The position numbers and the translations under genes are program-made. 64,000 bases of DNA from JAEUJM01 sp044221555 (GTDB lineage: Bacteria > Actinomycetota > Acidimicrobiia > Acidimicrobiales > DATDAH01): assembly GCA_044221555.1 (NCBI GenBank), contig JBGAOY010000001.1, forward strand, positions 62,001 through 126,000. Direction: 5' to 3'. Under the pieces are notes generated by a model that was given only the letters and a program-made list of their open reading frames with translations, made no database searches and was not told the origin of the DNA. This document shows, piece after piece, positions 41,042 to 49,933 of the stretch; position 1 is the first letter of the stretch; each line of letters opens with the position of its first letter.

Positions 41042-41608
41042 CTAGAGGGTGGCCTCGGCGTAGGCCCGGTTCCACAGCCGGTCGTAGCCCAGCGCGGTGA
41101 GCCGCCGTGACCACGCGTCGGCCCGCGTCGGCTGGTCGTCGTCGGGGTCGGGAGGGTCGGCCAGCAACAGCGCGGCCATCGTGTCCGTGAGGGGGTAGCC
41201 GCTGGAGGACGGGTTGTCGATGTCGAGCAGGTCGCGCAGCTTGGCCTCGGCCCCGGGACGGGCGCTGTCGTAGGGCCGCACGGTGCTGGCCTGGTAGCGG
41301 ACGACGGCCACGGCCAGGGCCTCGTCGCTGAAGGATCGGCGGAGCCACACGGGGTTGCGCCGATCCCCGTCGTCGATCGCCGCCGCGGCGCTCTCGGGGT
41401 CGCTGAGGGCGACCAGCAGCCGCCAGCCGGGCAGCTCGCCGACCACACCGGCCACGCTGGCCTCACTCGGGCCGTCGTGCCACGACAGGGCGGGCTCGTC
41501 GTGCACGACGATGGTGGCGTCGGGGAACGCCGGCGCCAGCGCGGCCTCGACCATCGTGCGCACCTCGGACCAGGGCCGACGGGTGCCGATCCGCAGCAGC
41601 CGAGCCAT
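41042..41608 (-). CDS. Hypothetical protein, 188 residues
   Basis: No family recognised. The protein is soluble, without signal or membrane segment. The first half (LLRIGTRRPWSEVRTMVEAA, GWRLLVALSDPESAAAAIDD) predicts an alpha/beta fold, and the end (WSRRLTALGYDRLWNRAYAE) is helical. It lies between Lon and a small membrane protein on the same strand, 94 bases after the Lon stop, and is tightly followed by the membrane protein gene. Confidence 0.6.
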   Translation of the reverse strand: MARLLRIGTRRPWSEVRTMVEAALAPAFPDATIVVHDEPALSWHDGPSEASVAGVVGELPGWRLLVALSDPESAAAAIDDGDRRNPVWLRRSFSDEALAVAVVRYQASTVRPYDSARPGAEAKLRDLLDIDNPSSSGYPLTDTMAALLLADPPDPDDDQPTRADAWSRRLTALGYDRLWNRAYAEATL

Positions 41609-41702
41609 GGCCGCCAGACTACGGCGAACCGGCGCCCGATTCGGTGGTCGGGACGACCGAATCAGGCGCCAGTTCGCGGGGTGTCGCCGGTTCAGGCGCC
41701 CC

Positions 41703-44237
41703 TCAGGCGGCCAGGTCGGCCGCCACGGGGGTCGCCACCTCGTCCTCGAGGGCCAGGGCCAGGACCTCGGACACGTGGCGCACGGTGTGCAGGGTCATCG
41801 CCTCGCGGACGTCGTCGGGGAGGTCGTCGAGATCCGGCTCGTTGCGGGCGGGCAGGATCACGGTGGTGAGCCCGGCCCGTTGCGCGGCCAGCACCTTCTG
41901 CTTGACGCCGCCGATGGGCAGCACCCGCCCCTGCAGGGTGACCTCGCCGGTCATGCCCACCTCGGGCCGCACCGGGCGTCCGGTGAGCAGGCTCACCAGC
42001 GCGGTGGTCATGGTGACGCCCGCCGACGGCCCGTCCTTGGGGACGGCTCCGGCCGGCACGTGCAGGTGGATGCGGCGCTGGTCGGCGCCCTCGCCGATGC
42101 CCAGTTCGTGGCGGTGGGCCCGGACGTAGGTGAAGGCGATCTCGGCCGACTCGGACATCACGTCGCCGAGCTGGCCGGTGACCTTGAGGCCCACGTCGCC
42201 GTCGAGGGCGGTGGCCTCGACCGACAGCACGTCGCCGCCGGCTCCCGTGACCGCCAGGCCGGTGGCCACGCCCGGCCCGTTCACCCGGTCGTGGTCGTCG
42301 CGGGGGAATCGGGCCCGGCCCAGCGCGGGCCGCAGGTCGTCCACCTCGATCACCACCGCGGCATCGTCGGAACGGGCGTCGTCGGAACGGGCGTCGTCGG
42401 AACGGGTGTCGTCGGAACGGGTGTCGTCGGAACGGGTGTCGTCGGACCGGGTGTCGTCGGAACGGGTGTCGTCGGCAGGGGTGTCGGCGCCCGGCGCGGC
42501 CTGGTCGACCGCACCGGTGGGCCCGGCGTCGCCGCGCGCGCCGCGCTCGGCATCCTCGCCGGCGATGGCGGTGGCGGCCTTGCGGAGCACCTTGCCCAGC
42601 TGGCGCTCGAGGTCGCGGACGCCGGGCTCCATCGTGTAGTCGCTCACCACCGCGCGCAGGGCGTCGTCGGTGAAGCGCACCTCGCCGTCCCGCAGGCCGT
42701 TGCGCTCGAGTTGGCGGGCCACCAGGTGGTCCCGGGCGATGGCGACCTTCTCGTCCTCGGTGTAGCCGTCCAGGCGCACGACCTCGACACGGTCGAGCAG
42801 CGGGCCGGGGATGGTGTCGAGCACGTTGGCGGTGGCCACGAACAGCACGTCGGAGAGGTCGAGGTCGACCTCGAGGTAGTGGTCGCGGAACGAGTGGTTC
42901 TGGGCGGGGTCGAGCACCTCGAGGAGGGCCGACGACGGGTCACCCCGCCAGTCCGAGCCCACCTTGTCGATCTCGTCGAGCAGGAACACGGGGTTCATCG
43001 AGCCGGCCTCGGACAGCGCCCGGACGATGCGTCCGGGCTGGGCGCCCACGTAGGTGCGCCGGTGCCCGCGGATCTCGGCCTCGTCCCGGACGCCACCGAG
43101 GGCGACGCGCACGAACGACCGGCCCAGCGCCCGGGCGATGGACTCGCCCAGCGAGGTCTTGCCCACCCCGGGGGGCCCGACGAGGGCGATGATGGCGCCG
43201 GCGCGGCGCCGCGCCCCCTCGCCGACGCCCTGGTCGACGCCCCGCTCGGCCCGGAGCTTGCGCACGGCCAGGAACTCGACCACCCGCTCCTTCACGTCGT
43301 CGAGGCCGGTGTGGTCGGCGTCGAGCACGGCCCGGGCCGCACCGAGGTCGAGGTGGTCGTCGGACCGCTCGCCCCAGGGCAGCTCGGCCACCGTGTCGAG
43401 CCAGGCGCGGATCCAGCCGTACTCGGCGTTCTGGGGGCTGGTGCGCTCCAGCTTGGCCAGCTCCCGGTCGACCGCCTCGGTCACGTCGTCGGCCAGCGTG
43501 CGGTCGGCGAAGCGCTCGCGGTACTCGGCCACGGGATCGTCGTCGCCGTCCTCGCCCAGCTCCTTGCGGATGGCCGCGAGCTGCTGGCGCAGCAGGAACT
43601 CCCGCTGGCTCTTCTCCATGCCGTCGGTGACGTCGGAGCGGATGCGCTCGGCCAGCTCGAGCTCGGCGAGGGCCTCCTTGGCCCAGGCGGACGCCAGCTC
43701 GAGACGGGCCTCGACCTCGGTGGTCTCGAGCAGCGTGACCTTGCGCTCGAGCGACAGGTCCGGGATCCAGCCGGCGGTGTCGGCCAGCGCCTCGGGGTCG
43801 TCGACGTCGCCGAGCACCGAGCCCAGGCGCCGCCCGCCGAACTGCTCGAGCAGGGCGCGGGCCGTGGCCCGGTACTCGCGGGCCAGTGCGGCCACCCGCT
43901 CGGTGGGCTCGTCGTGGGTGACGGGCTCGGCCTGCACCCACAGGGCGTCGCCGGTGCCCACCACGCCGCCCCCCACGTGGGCACGGGACTCACCCCGCAC
44001 CACCAGGGCGGCCTGCCCGTTCGGCAGCGTGAGGCGGCTCTCCACCTTGGCCACCGTGCCGATGCGGCTGTAGCGCCCTTCGAGCCGGGGGACCAGGAGC
44101 ACGCGACCGTCGGCGGCGGCCTCGGCCGCGGCCTGCGCGTCCTCGGACTCGAGGGCCAGCGTGACCACCATCTGGGGGAACACGACCCCGGTGGTGAGGG
44201 GCAGGACCGGCAGGGTGAGGGTGGAGACGTCGTTCAT
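41703..44237 (-). CDS. lon: ATP-dependent protease Lon
   Basis: An 844-residue LonA protease that unfolds and degrades damaged and selected regulatory proteins in the cytosol. In order: N-terminal substrate domain (LPVLPLTTGVVFPQMVVTLA), coiled coil, AAA+ module with GPPGVGKTS and VFLLDEIDKVGSDWRGDP, then the protease domain with S738 in DGPSAGVTM and K781 in GGVKQKVLAA; the 43-residue Ser-Lys spacing equals that of E. coli Lon. Between the AAA+ small domain and the protease domain is an inserted acidic linker of DDTRS/DDARS repeats coded by a 15-bp minisatellite, absent from standard Lon. The divergent 137-base upstream region has a GATTACA direct repeat. Confidence 0.95.
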   Translation of the reverse strand: MNDVSTLTLPVLPLTTGVVFPQMVVTLALESEDAQAAAEAAADGRVLLVPRLEGRYSRIGTVAKVESRLTLPNGQAALVVRGESRAHVGGGVVGTGDALWVQAEPVTHDEPTERVAALAREYRATARALLEQFGGRRLGSVLGDVDDPEALADTAGWIPDLSLERKVTLLETTEVEARLELASAWAKEALAELELAERIRSDVTDGMEKSQREFLLRQQLAAIRKELGEDGDDDPVAEYRERFADRTLADDVTEAVDRELAKLERTSPQNAEYGWIRAWLDTVAELPWGERSDDHLDLGAARAVLDADHTGLDDVKERVVEFLAVRKLRAERGVDQGVGEGARRRAGAIIALVGPPGVGKTSLGESIARALGRSFVRVALGGVRDEAEIRGHRRTYVGAQPGRIVRALSEAGSMNPVFLLDEIDKVGSDWRGDPSSALLEVLDPAQNHSFRDHYLEVDLDLSDVLFVATANVLDTIPGPLLDRVEVVRLDGYTEDEKVAIARDHLVARQLERNGLRDGEVRFTDDALRAVVSDYTMEPGVRDLERQLGKVLRKAATAIAGEDAERGARGDAGPTGAVDQAAPGADTPADDTRSDDTRSDDTRSDDTRSDDTRSDDARSDDARSDDAAVVIEVDDLRPALGRARFPRDDHDRVNGPGVATGLAVTGAGGDVLSVEATALDGDVGLKVTGQLGDVMSESAEIAFTYVRAHRHELGIGEGADQRRIHLHVPAGAVPKDGPSAGVTMTTALVSLLTGRPVRPEVGMTGEVTLQGRVLPIGGVKQKVLAAQRAGLTTVILPARNEPDLDDLPDDVREAMTLHTVRHVSEVLALALEDEVATPVAADLAA
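42363..42482. repeat. 15-bp minisatellite within lon
   Basis: Eight contiguous units of GTCGTCGGAACGGGT (with C/T changes at the last base and a few other differences) begin at 42363, 42378, 42393 and so on. In Lon they code for the pentapeptides DDTRS and DDARS. Units 4 and 5 are identical, as expected for recent slippage. Confidence 0.9.
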
Positions 44238-44276
44238 GGGACTCCCGTTCGTGGGGTGAGGGCCATCGTAAAGTCT

Positions 44277-44291
44277 GATTACAGGATTACA
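44277..44291. promoter_or_regulatory. Direct repeat in the lon upstream region
   Basis: GATTACA occurs at 44277-44283 and 44285-44291, one base apart, forty bases before the lon ATG and in an A/T-rich island of the divergent intergenic region. The 8-bp period is unusual for a dimeric operator on one face; it may overlap the lon promoter. Confidence 0.3.
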
Positions 44292-44361
44292 CCCTTGAAC
44301 CGAGGTGGGGTCGACGGCATTCCCGCGCGATCCGCTGGCCGCCAGCGCCCGCGCCCGCCGG

Positions 44362-44367
44362 TAGCGT
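44362..44367 (+). promoter_or_regulatory. -10 element, leaderless oxidoreductase gene
   Basis: TAGCGT ends seven bases before the ATG at 44375, the same hexamer and spacing as at gcvH. Confidence 0.5.
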
Positions 44368-44374
44368 CCGGTCC

Positions 44375-45424
44375 ATGACGGTGCGCGTCGGGTTCCTGGG
44401 GGCGGGGTTCATCGCCACGTTCCACTCGAAGATGCTGCGGGCCGCCGCCGCCGACGGCCTCGACGTGGCCTGGGCCGGGGTGCACGACCCCGACGACGCC
44501 AAGGCGGCGGCGTTCGCGGCGGCGAGCGGGGCGCCGGTCTGCGCCGCGGTGGACGAGGTGCTCGACCGGTCCGATGCCGTCTTCGTGTGCACCTGGACCG
44601 CCGAGCACCCCCGGTTGGTCGACCGGGTGGCGGCTCGGGGGCTGCCCGTGTTCTGCGAGAAGCCCCTCGCGGTCGACCTGGCCGGTGCGGTGTCGATGGC
44701 CCGGACGGTGCGGGATGCGGGCGTGATCAACCAGGTGGGTCTGGTGCTGCGCCGGTCGCCGGCGTTCCTGCAGGCGCGCCGGCTGCTCCGTGACGAGCGC
44801 AGCGGCCGGCCCATGAGCGTGGTGTTCCGCGACGACCAGTACCTGCCGGTGCAGGGGCAGTACGGCTCGGACTGGCGGGCGGACGCGACGAAGGCCGGCT
44901 CGGGGGCGCTGCTCGAGCACTCGATCCACGACGTCGACATCCTCGAGTGGCTGCTCGGCCCGGTGGCCACGGTGAACGGCCACACCGCCGAGTTCCACGG
45001 CATCGACGGCATCGAGGACAACGTGGCGGCGTCGTTCGCCTTCGCCAGTGGCGCCCTGGGGGTCCTCACCTCGGTGTGGCACGACCTGCTCGAGCGGCCC
45101 AGCCTGCGGCGCATCGAGGTCTTCTGCGAACGGGCGCACCTGGTGATCGAGGGCGACTGGTTCGGGCCCGTGCACTGGACCTGGGCCGGCGGCGAGCAGG
45201 GGTCGCTGGACGGGGCCGCGCTCTACGAGGCAGTCGCCGCCGACGACCCCGACCACGGCAACCCCGACGCCGCCTTCGTGCGGGCGGTGGCCGCGGGCGC
45301 GCCGGCGTCGCCCGACTTCGCCGAGGCGCTGCGCGCCCACCTGGTCACCGACGCGATCTACCGGTCCGCGGCCGGGGGCGGCGCGGCCGTGACCGTGCCC
45401 GCAGGCCTGCCCGACCTCGGGTGA
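44375..45424 (+). CDS. Gfo/Idh/MocA-family NAD(P)-dependent oxidoreductase
   Basis: A 349-residue dehydrogenase. The N-terminal Rossmann fold starts VRVGFLGAGFIATFHSKMLR (glycine-rich loop GAGFIA). The sugar-binding signature is FCEKPLAVDLAGAV, in which the lysine of EKP contributes to catalysis. The C-terminal domain carries AGSGALLEHSIHDVDILEWL with the usual H-x-x-D pattern and WHDLLERPSLRRIEVF. Family members oxidise or reduce hydroxyls of sugars and inositols. Its stop overlaps the start of the next gene (GTGA), so they are coupled. Confidence 0.9.
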   Translation: MTVRVGFLGAGFIATFHSKMLRAAAADGLDVAWAGVHDPDDAKAAAFAAASGAPVCAAVDEVLDRSDAVFVCTWTAEHPRLVDRVAARGLPVFCEKPLAVDLAGAVSMARTVRDAGVINQVGLVLRRSPAFLQARRLLRDERSGRPMSVVFRDDQYLPVQGQYGSDWRADATKAGSGALLEHSIHDVDILEWLLGPVATVNGHTAEFHGIDGIEDNVAASFAFASGALGVLTSVWHDLLERPSLRRIEVFCERAHLVIEGDWFGPVHWTWAGGEQGSLDGAALYEAVAADDPDHGNPDAAFVRAVAAGAPASPDFAEALRAHLVTDAIYRSAAGGGAAVTVPAGLPDLG

Positions 45425-46038
45425 GGGGGCGGCGCCACGAGCTCGACGGCCTGATCGCCGCCGCGGGCTTCGGCTCGGGCGACCGGCTGGTGGTCGGTCA
45501 CTGGCGGTCCTCGCCGATCGGCGCCTTCTCCGACGTCATGTGGGCCGACCCGTCTGGCCGGCGCACCTTGTGGGTGCCCGACGAGCGGGCCGGCGCGTTC
45601 GTCAGCGCCGTGTACCGCTTCGACGAGGTGACGGTGACCGACCTGCGGGTCGAGGGCGACCCGCGTCGTCTGGAGGCGACGGCGCCCGGGTTCCGGCTCG
45701 CCCTCGACGGTGGGTGGGGCCGGCCGATCCCGTTCCGGCGCCCGGCCTGGTTCACCCGATGGGTCGAGGGCCCCGTGGCGCGGGCGCTGCTGGACGTGCG
45801 CACCTACGGGGTGAGCCCCACCGGCGTGCACGAGTGGTACCGGTCCGACGCCTGGCACCCGGTGCTCGGCGGCCGGCTGGAGGTGGACGGCCGGGACCAG
45901 GGAGCCCTGACGAAGGTGTGGCCGCCGGCAGGGTTCGGCTTCAGCGAGCCGCCCATGCGACCGTCGATCACCCGCGTGCGGCCCCTCCTGGTCGACCCCA
46001 CGGGCGCACTCGACGCGCTGGTCGATCGACTCGGCTGA
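45421..46038 (+). CDS. Hypothetical protein coupled to the Gfo/Idh oxidoreductase
   Basis: A 205-residue soluble protein with no family I recognise. It is beta-rich: RLVVGHWRSSPIGAFSDVMW, RRTLWVPDERAGAFVSAVYR and RVEGDPRRLEATAPGFRLAL alternate strands, and there are many Trp and Arg residues. The pattern (a short lipocalin-like or hydroxyneurosporene-synthase-like barrel) is only suggestive. The GTG start overlaps the stop of the oxidoreductase by four bases, so the products are probably made together and may act on the same compound. Confidence 0.65.
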   Translation: MRGRRHELDGLIAAAGFGSGDRLVVGHWRSSPIGAFSDVMWADPSGRRTLWVPDERAGAFVSAVYRFDEVTVTDLRVEGDPRRLEATAPGFRLALDGGWGRPIPFRRPAWFTRWVEGPVARALLDVRTYGVSPTGVHEWYRSDAWHPVLGGRLEVDGRDQGALTKVWPPAGFGFSEPPMRPSITRVRPLLVDPTGALDALVDRLG

Positions 46039-46056
46039 GCGATCCACGACGGGGAG

Positions 46057-47040
46057 TCAGGGTCGGAGGACCACCTTGCCGGTGGTGCCTCGGCCCGCGA
46101 GGTCGGCCAGGGCCTGTGGCGCGTCGGTGAAGGCCCGCTCGGCCGACACGGCCGGATGGACCCTCCCCGCCGCGTACAGGTCGATCAGGGCCCGGTGGCA
46201 CTCGTGCACGAGGGCGGGGTCGCGGGTCCGGTAGGCCCCCCAGTGCAGGCCGACCACCGCGTAGTTCTTCACCATCAGGTGGTTGGTGGGGGCGTCGGCA
46301 ACACGGCCCCCGGCGAACCCGACCACCACGATGCGCCCCTCCCACGCCACGCAGCGCCGCGACCGGTCGAACACGTCGCCGCCCACCGGGTCGACCACCA
46401 CGTCGGCGCCGCGCCCGTCGGTGGCGGCCTTCACGAGGTCGACGAAGTCGCCCGCCCGGTAGTCGAAGGCCTCCGCCGCGCCGAGGGCGAGGCAGCGGGC
46501 CACCTTGTCGGGCCCGCCCGCGGTGGCCAACACCCGGGCGCCGGCGGCGACGGCCAACTCGATGGTGGCCGAGCCGGTGCCGCCGGCCCCGGCGTGCACG
46601 AGAACGGTCTCGCCGGGCTGCAGGCGCGCCCGGCGGTGCAGGGCGAACCAGGCGGTCTGGTACGTGACCGGAAACGCCGCGGCGACCGCCGCGTCCATGC
46701 CGTCGGGAACGTCGAAGACGTCGTGGGCGGCACACAGCGCCTCGTCGGCCAGGCCGCCGTGGGGGAGGAGGGGCAGGCCGATCACCCGCTCGCCCACGGC
46801 ACGGTCGACCCCGGCCCCGACCGCGGCGACGCGGCCACACAGCTCGAGCCCCGGCGTGAAGGGCAGCGGGGGGTGCTCCTGGTAGGTGCCGTCGCACAGC
46901 AGCGAGTCGGCGAAGTTGAGCGCGCAGGCCTCGACGGCGACCCGCACCTCGCCCGGGCCCGGCACGAGCGGGGGCAGCCCGTCGTCGAGTCGGAGCACGT
47001 CGACGGGGCGTCCGTGCTCGTGCACTCGCCAGGCCCGCAT
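46057..47040 (-). CDS. Zinc-independent quinone oxidoreductase (MDR superfamily)
   Basis: A 327-residue NADPH-dependent reductase of the quinone oxidoreductase (QOR) group. It shows the GroES-like N-terminal domain (VAVEACALNFADSLLCDGTY, TPGLELCGRVAAVG) and the nucleotide loop VLVHAGAGGTGSATIELA. No structural zinc cysteines are present, as in QOR. The C-terminal GTTGKVVLRP is typical. Likely role: reduction of quinones or enones. It is divergent from a PLP decarboxylase, with 87 bases between starts. Confidence 0.9.
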   Translation of the reverse strand: MRAWRVHEHGRPVDVLRLDDGLPPLVPGPGEVRVAVEACALNFADSLLCDGTYQEHPPLPFTPGLELCGRVAAVGAGVDRAVGERVIGLPLLPHGGLADEALCAAHDVFDVPDGMDAAVAAAFPVTYQTAWFALHRRARLQPGETVLVHAGAGGTGSATIELAVAAGARVLATAGGPDKVARCLALGAAEAFDYRAGDFVDLVKAATDGRGADVVVDPVGGDVFDRSRRCVAWEGRIVVVGFAGGRVADAPTNHLMVKNYAVVGLHWGAYRTRDPALVHECHRALIDLYAAGRVHPAVSAERAFTDAPQALADLAGRGTTGKVVLRP

Positions 47041-47046
47041 GGGGCG

Positions 47047-47052
47047 ACGATA
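47047..47052 (-). promoter_or_regulatory. -10 element, leaderless quinone oxidoreductase gene
   Basis: On the minus strand TATCGT ends six bases before the ATG at 47040. Confidence 0.5.
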
Positions 47053-47127
47053 CGTTCTCGCCACGAGCCCCGGCACGAGGGCGGGCCCAACCGGGCCGTG
47101 AGCGCAGTGGACAGGGAGTGGACACCG

Positions 47128-48507
47128 ATGGACGCACCGCACGATCCCGCCCGGATGCACCGGTACGACGACGACGTGGCCGCGATGGCGAGGGCGGTGT
47201 TCGACTACGTCGAGGACCGGACCCGGCGCGAGGTGCCGCTCGACGGCTCGCGCTCGGCCGCGGACCTCGAGGCGCTGGCGGGCGGCAGCGTGAGTGCGCG
47301 TGGGCTCGGGTGGTCGGAGGCGCTGCGCCGGTTCACGGACGTGCTGGCGCCGGCCACGATCTCGATGGACCACCCGCTGCACCTCGCCTACGTGCCGGCC
47401 GCGCCCACGGAGGCGGCGGTCCTGTTCGACCTGGTGGTGAGTGCGTCCAGCATCTTCGCCGGCTCGTGGCAGGAAGGTGCCGGCGCGGTCTTCGCCGAGA
47501 ACCAGGCGCTGGCGTGGCTGGCCAGCCTGTGCGGGCTCCCCGGCGGTGCCGGTGGGTGCTTCGTGAGCGGCGGCTCGGCCGCCAACCTCAGCGCACTCGT
47601 GGCCGCCCGTCACCGGGCCGCGTCGGCCCGGGCGGACCGACCCCGCCGCTGGCGCCTCGCGGCCACGGCCGAGGCCCACTCGTCGGTGCGCTCGGCCGCG
47701 GCGATCATGGACGTCGACGTGCTGGCGGTGCCGGGTGACGAGCGGGGTGCGCTGCGGGGCGAGGCCCTGCGCGCGGCCCTCGACGGCGACGGCGAGGGCG
47801 CCGACGGCGTCTTTGCCGTGGTCGCGACGGCCGGCAGCACCAACGTGGGGGTGGTCGACGACCTCGAGGGTGCGGCGGCGGTGGCCTCCGAGCGCGGGCT
47901 CTGGCTGCACGTCGACGCGGCCTACGGCGGCGCCGCCCTCGCGGCGCCGTCCGCCCGGTCGCTCTTCGACGGGGTCGAGGCGGCCGACTCGATCACCATC
48001 GACCCGCACAAGTGGTTGTTCAGCCCGTTCGACTGCGCGGCGCTGCTCTACCGCGATCCGGCCCTGGCCGCCGCAGCCCACACTCAGCAGGCCGACTACC
48101 TCGACGCGGTCACCCGCGAGGAGTGGAACCCCCACGACTACGCCTTCCACCTGTCGCGGCGGGCGCGGGGCCTGCCGTTCTGGTTCTCGCTGGCGACCCA
48201 CGGCACCGATGCGTACCGCGACGCGGTCGAGTCGATCCTGGCGTTGACCCGCCAGGTCGCCGTCGAGATCGCCGACCGTGACGGCCTCGAGTTGGTGCTC
48301 GAGCCCGAGCTCTCGGTGGTGCTGTTCCGCCGTGCGGGCTGGAGGAGGGACGACTACGACCGCTGGGCCGACGGCCTGCTCCGCGACCAGGTGGCCTTCG
48401 TGCGGGCCACCTCGTGGCAGGGCGGGCCGGTGATGCGTCTCTGCTTCGTCAACCCTCGGACGACGATCGAGATGGTGCGCCCGCTGCTCGACTCGATGCT
48501 CGCCTGA
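47128..48507 (+). CDS. PLP-dependent decarboxylase, group II (aromatic amino acid type)
   Basis: A 459-residue enzyme of the Pyridoxal_deC family. The N-terminal segment ISMDHPLHLAYVPAAPTEAA matches the substrate-site region of aromatic-L-amino-acid and tyrosine decarboxylases. Cofactor motifs are SGGSAANLSALVAAR, AHSSVRSAA, WLHVDAAYGGAA and K295 in TIDPHKWLFSPFDC. It would turn an amino acid into its amine and CO2; tryptophan, tyrosine or DOPA are the usual substrates. AGGGAG stands nine bases before the ATG. The 3' end overlaps the convergent membrane glycosyltransferase gene by 59 bases. Confidence 0.88.
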   Translation: MDAPHDPARMHRYDDDVAAMARAVFDYVEDRTRREVPLDGSRSAADLEALAGGSVSARGLGWSEALRRFTDVLAPATISMDHPLHLAYVPAAPTEAAVLFDLVVSASSIFAGSWQEGAGAVFAENQALAWLASLCGLPGGAGGCFVSGGSAANLSALVAARHRAASARADRPRRWRLAATAEAHSSVRSAAAIMDVDVLAVPGDERGALRGEALRAALDGDGEGADGVFAVVATAGSTNVGVVDDLEGAAAVASERGLWLHVDAAYGGAALAAPSARSLFDGVEAADSITIDPHKWLFSPFDCAALLYRDPALAAAAHTQQADYLDAVTREEWNPHDYAFHLSRRARGLPFWFSLATHGTDAYRDAVESILALTRQVAVEIADRDGLELVLEPELSVVLFRRAGWRRDDYDRWADGLLRDQVAFVRATSWQGGPVMRLCFVNPRTTIEMVRPLLDSMLA

Positions 48508-49903
48508 CCACGGCGTCGGCTCCCAGCGCGGCGGCGACCACCAGGACGCCCTCGGCGGTGGCCCGGTAGCGCGTGACCCCGAACGTGGCGCCCGCGGCGA
48601 GGGTGACGGTGAGGGCGACGGCGAGGAAGGGGATGATCGGCACCCGACGGCGTCGCATCGACCACAGGCCGGCGACGGCGAGTGGCACCAGGAGGTAGTA
48701 CGCGGCCAGACCGAGCCACGAAGCGGTGCGTCCACGGTTCTCGACGTCGATGTCGAGCCGGGTGCCCTGGACCGGCGCGTACACGCTCCAGACCCGACCG
48801 ACGCGGGCCGCCACCACGACGGGTAGTCGCCCCAGGTGGTCGCGGATGTACGCGGACGCCTGCTCGCCGTAGGGGACGTCCGACTCGCTCTCGTCGTAGA
48901 GGCGGGGATCCCGCAACGAGAGCTCGACGGCGCGCACGCCCTCCTCGGTCGCCAGGCAGTCGGCGGGCCGGTCGATGCGGTCGCACAGGTCGGCCTGGGT
49001 GGCCGCCGAGAGGGTGCGGGGGTCGAAGCACGACGCGTACGACCCGATCAGCGACCCGTACCACGAGCCGTCGCAGCTGGCGCCGGACAGCACGACCCCG
49101 CTGGAGCTGGTGAGCAGCACCGGGTTCTCGAAACGGGTGAGGTTGTAGGCCAGCCATGGCGCGAGGACCGCGAGGAGGGTGACGCCGGACACGGCCACGA
49201 ACGCGAGCCGCCGGCCCCACGGACGATCGCGGGCCAGGAGGGCGAGGGGCACCGCGATGAGCACGATGAGGGCGATGGCCTCGCTGCGGGTGAGCGTGGC
49301 CAGGCCGATGGCGGCGCCCAGCAGCGCCGCCCGGCCGAGCGACGGCCGCCGCCAGAAGGCGTACGCCGCCGCCACGGCGACGGTGACGGTGAGCACCGCC
49401 GCCGACTCCGAGAGCAGCACGCCGTCGTTGATCCAGAGGCCCGGGTACAGCGCGGCCACCGCGGCGGCGCCCAGGCCCACCCGGTCGGCCGTGGCCGCGG
49501 GCGCCAGCCGGCGGGCCAGGAGGCCCACCACCGCCACCGTGGCCGCGCCGAGCAGGCACGAGGCCAGTCGGTGCCCGGTGATCGAGTCGACACCCAGCTT
49601 CGACCAGAGGGCCAGGTAGGTGGCGTAGACGGGGGGATGGGCCGCGCTGGGGGTGAGCACGTCCGATGCGGTGACCGGTCGCAGGTCGACGCCCAGGGGC
49701 ACCACGTAACCGAGGCCCTTGGCGAGGGCGTTGGCCTGGTGGTGGTAGTAGAGCGAGTCGCCGGCGATCACATAGCCCCGGCCGCCCGCGCCGGTGGTGG
49801 GTCGCAGCACCAGGACGTTCACCACCCGGAGGGCCAGGCCCGCGAGGGTGATGGCGACGAGGGCCAGCCGGAAGCGGCGCTCGTCCGCCGGGTTCTCGAT
49901 CAC
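48449..49903 (-). CDS. Multi-pass membrane glycosyltransferase, GT39/ArnT-like
   Basis: A 484-residue integral membrane protein with about ten helices. After the first helix comes an extracellular loop with YVIAGDSLYYHHQANALAKG, where Asp and the following Tyr/His are typical of GT-C enzymes using polyprenyl-phosphate sugars. Helices such as AASCLLGAATVAVVGLLARR-like and AVLTVTVAVAAAYAFWRR follow, then a large loop with four cysteines (SGASCDGSWYG, SYASCFDP, DLCDRI, ADCLATE). It would transfer a sugar to an exported acceptor. The start GTG at 49903 is inferred. Its end overlaps the convergent decarboxylase gene. Confidence 0.75.
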   Translation of the reverse strand: MIENPADERRFRLALVAITLAGLALRVVNVLVLRPTTGAGGRGYVIAGDSLYYHHQANALAKGLGYVVPLGVDLRPVTASDVLTPSAAHPPVYATYLALWSKLGVDSITGHRLASCLLGAATVAVVGLLARRLAPAATADRVGLGAAAVAALYPGLWINDGVLLSESAAVLTVTVAVAAAYAFWRRPSLGRAALLGAAIGLATLTRSEAIALIVLIAVPLALLARDRPWGRRLAFVAVSGVTLLAVLAPWLAYNLTRFENPVLLTSSSGVVLSGASCDGSWYGSLIGSYASCFDPRTLSAATQADLCDRIDRPADCLATEEGVRAVELSLRDPRLYDESESDVPYGEQASAYIRDHLGRLPVVVAARVGRVWSVYAPVQGTRLDIDVENRGRTASWLGLAAYYLLVPLAVAGLWSMRRRRVPIIPFLAVALTVTLAAGATFGVTRYRATAEGVLVVAAALGADAVVRRASSRAAGAPSRSSSEG

Positions 49904-49933
49904 GCCCTCGATCTCACTACCGTACTCAGCACC

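Noticed and set aside
42363..42482. CRISPR-like array
   Set aside because: The units are 15 bp, contiguous, without spacers, and lie in frame inside lon. It is a coding minisatellite.
44238..44374. HspR (HAIR) or CIRCE heat-shock operator for lon
   Set aside because: Neither CTTGAGT-N7-ACTCAAG nor a 9-bp CIRCE inverted repeat is present; only CTTGAAC without a matching arm was found.
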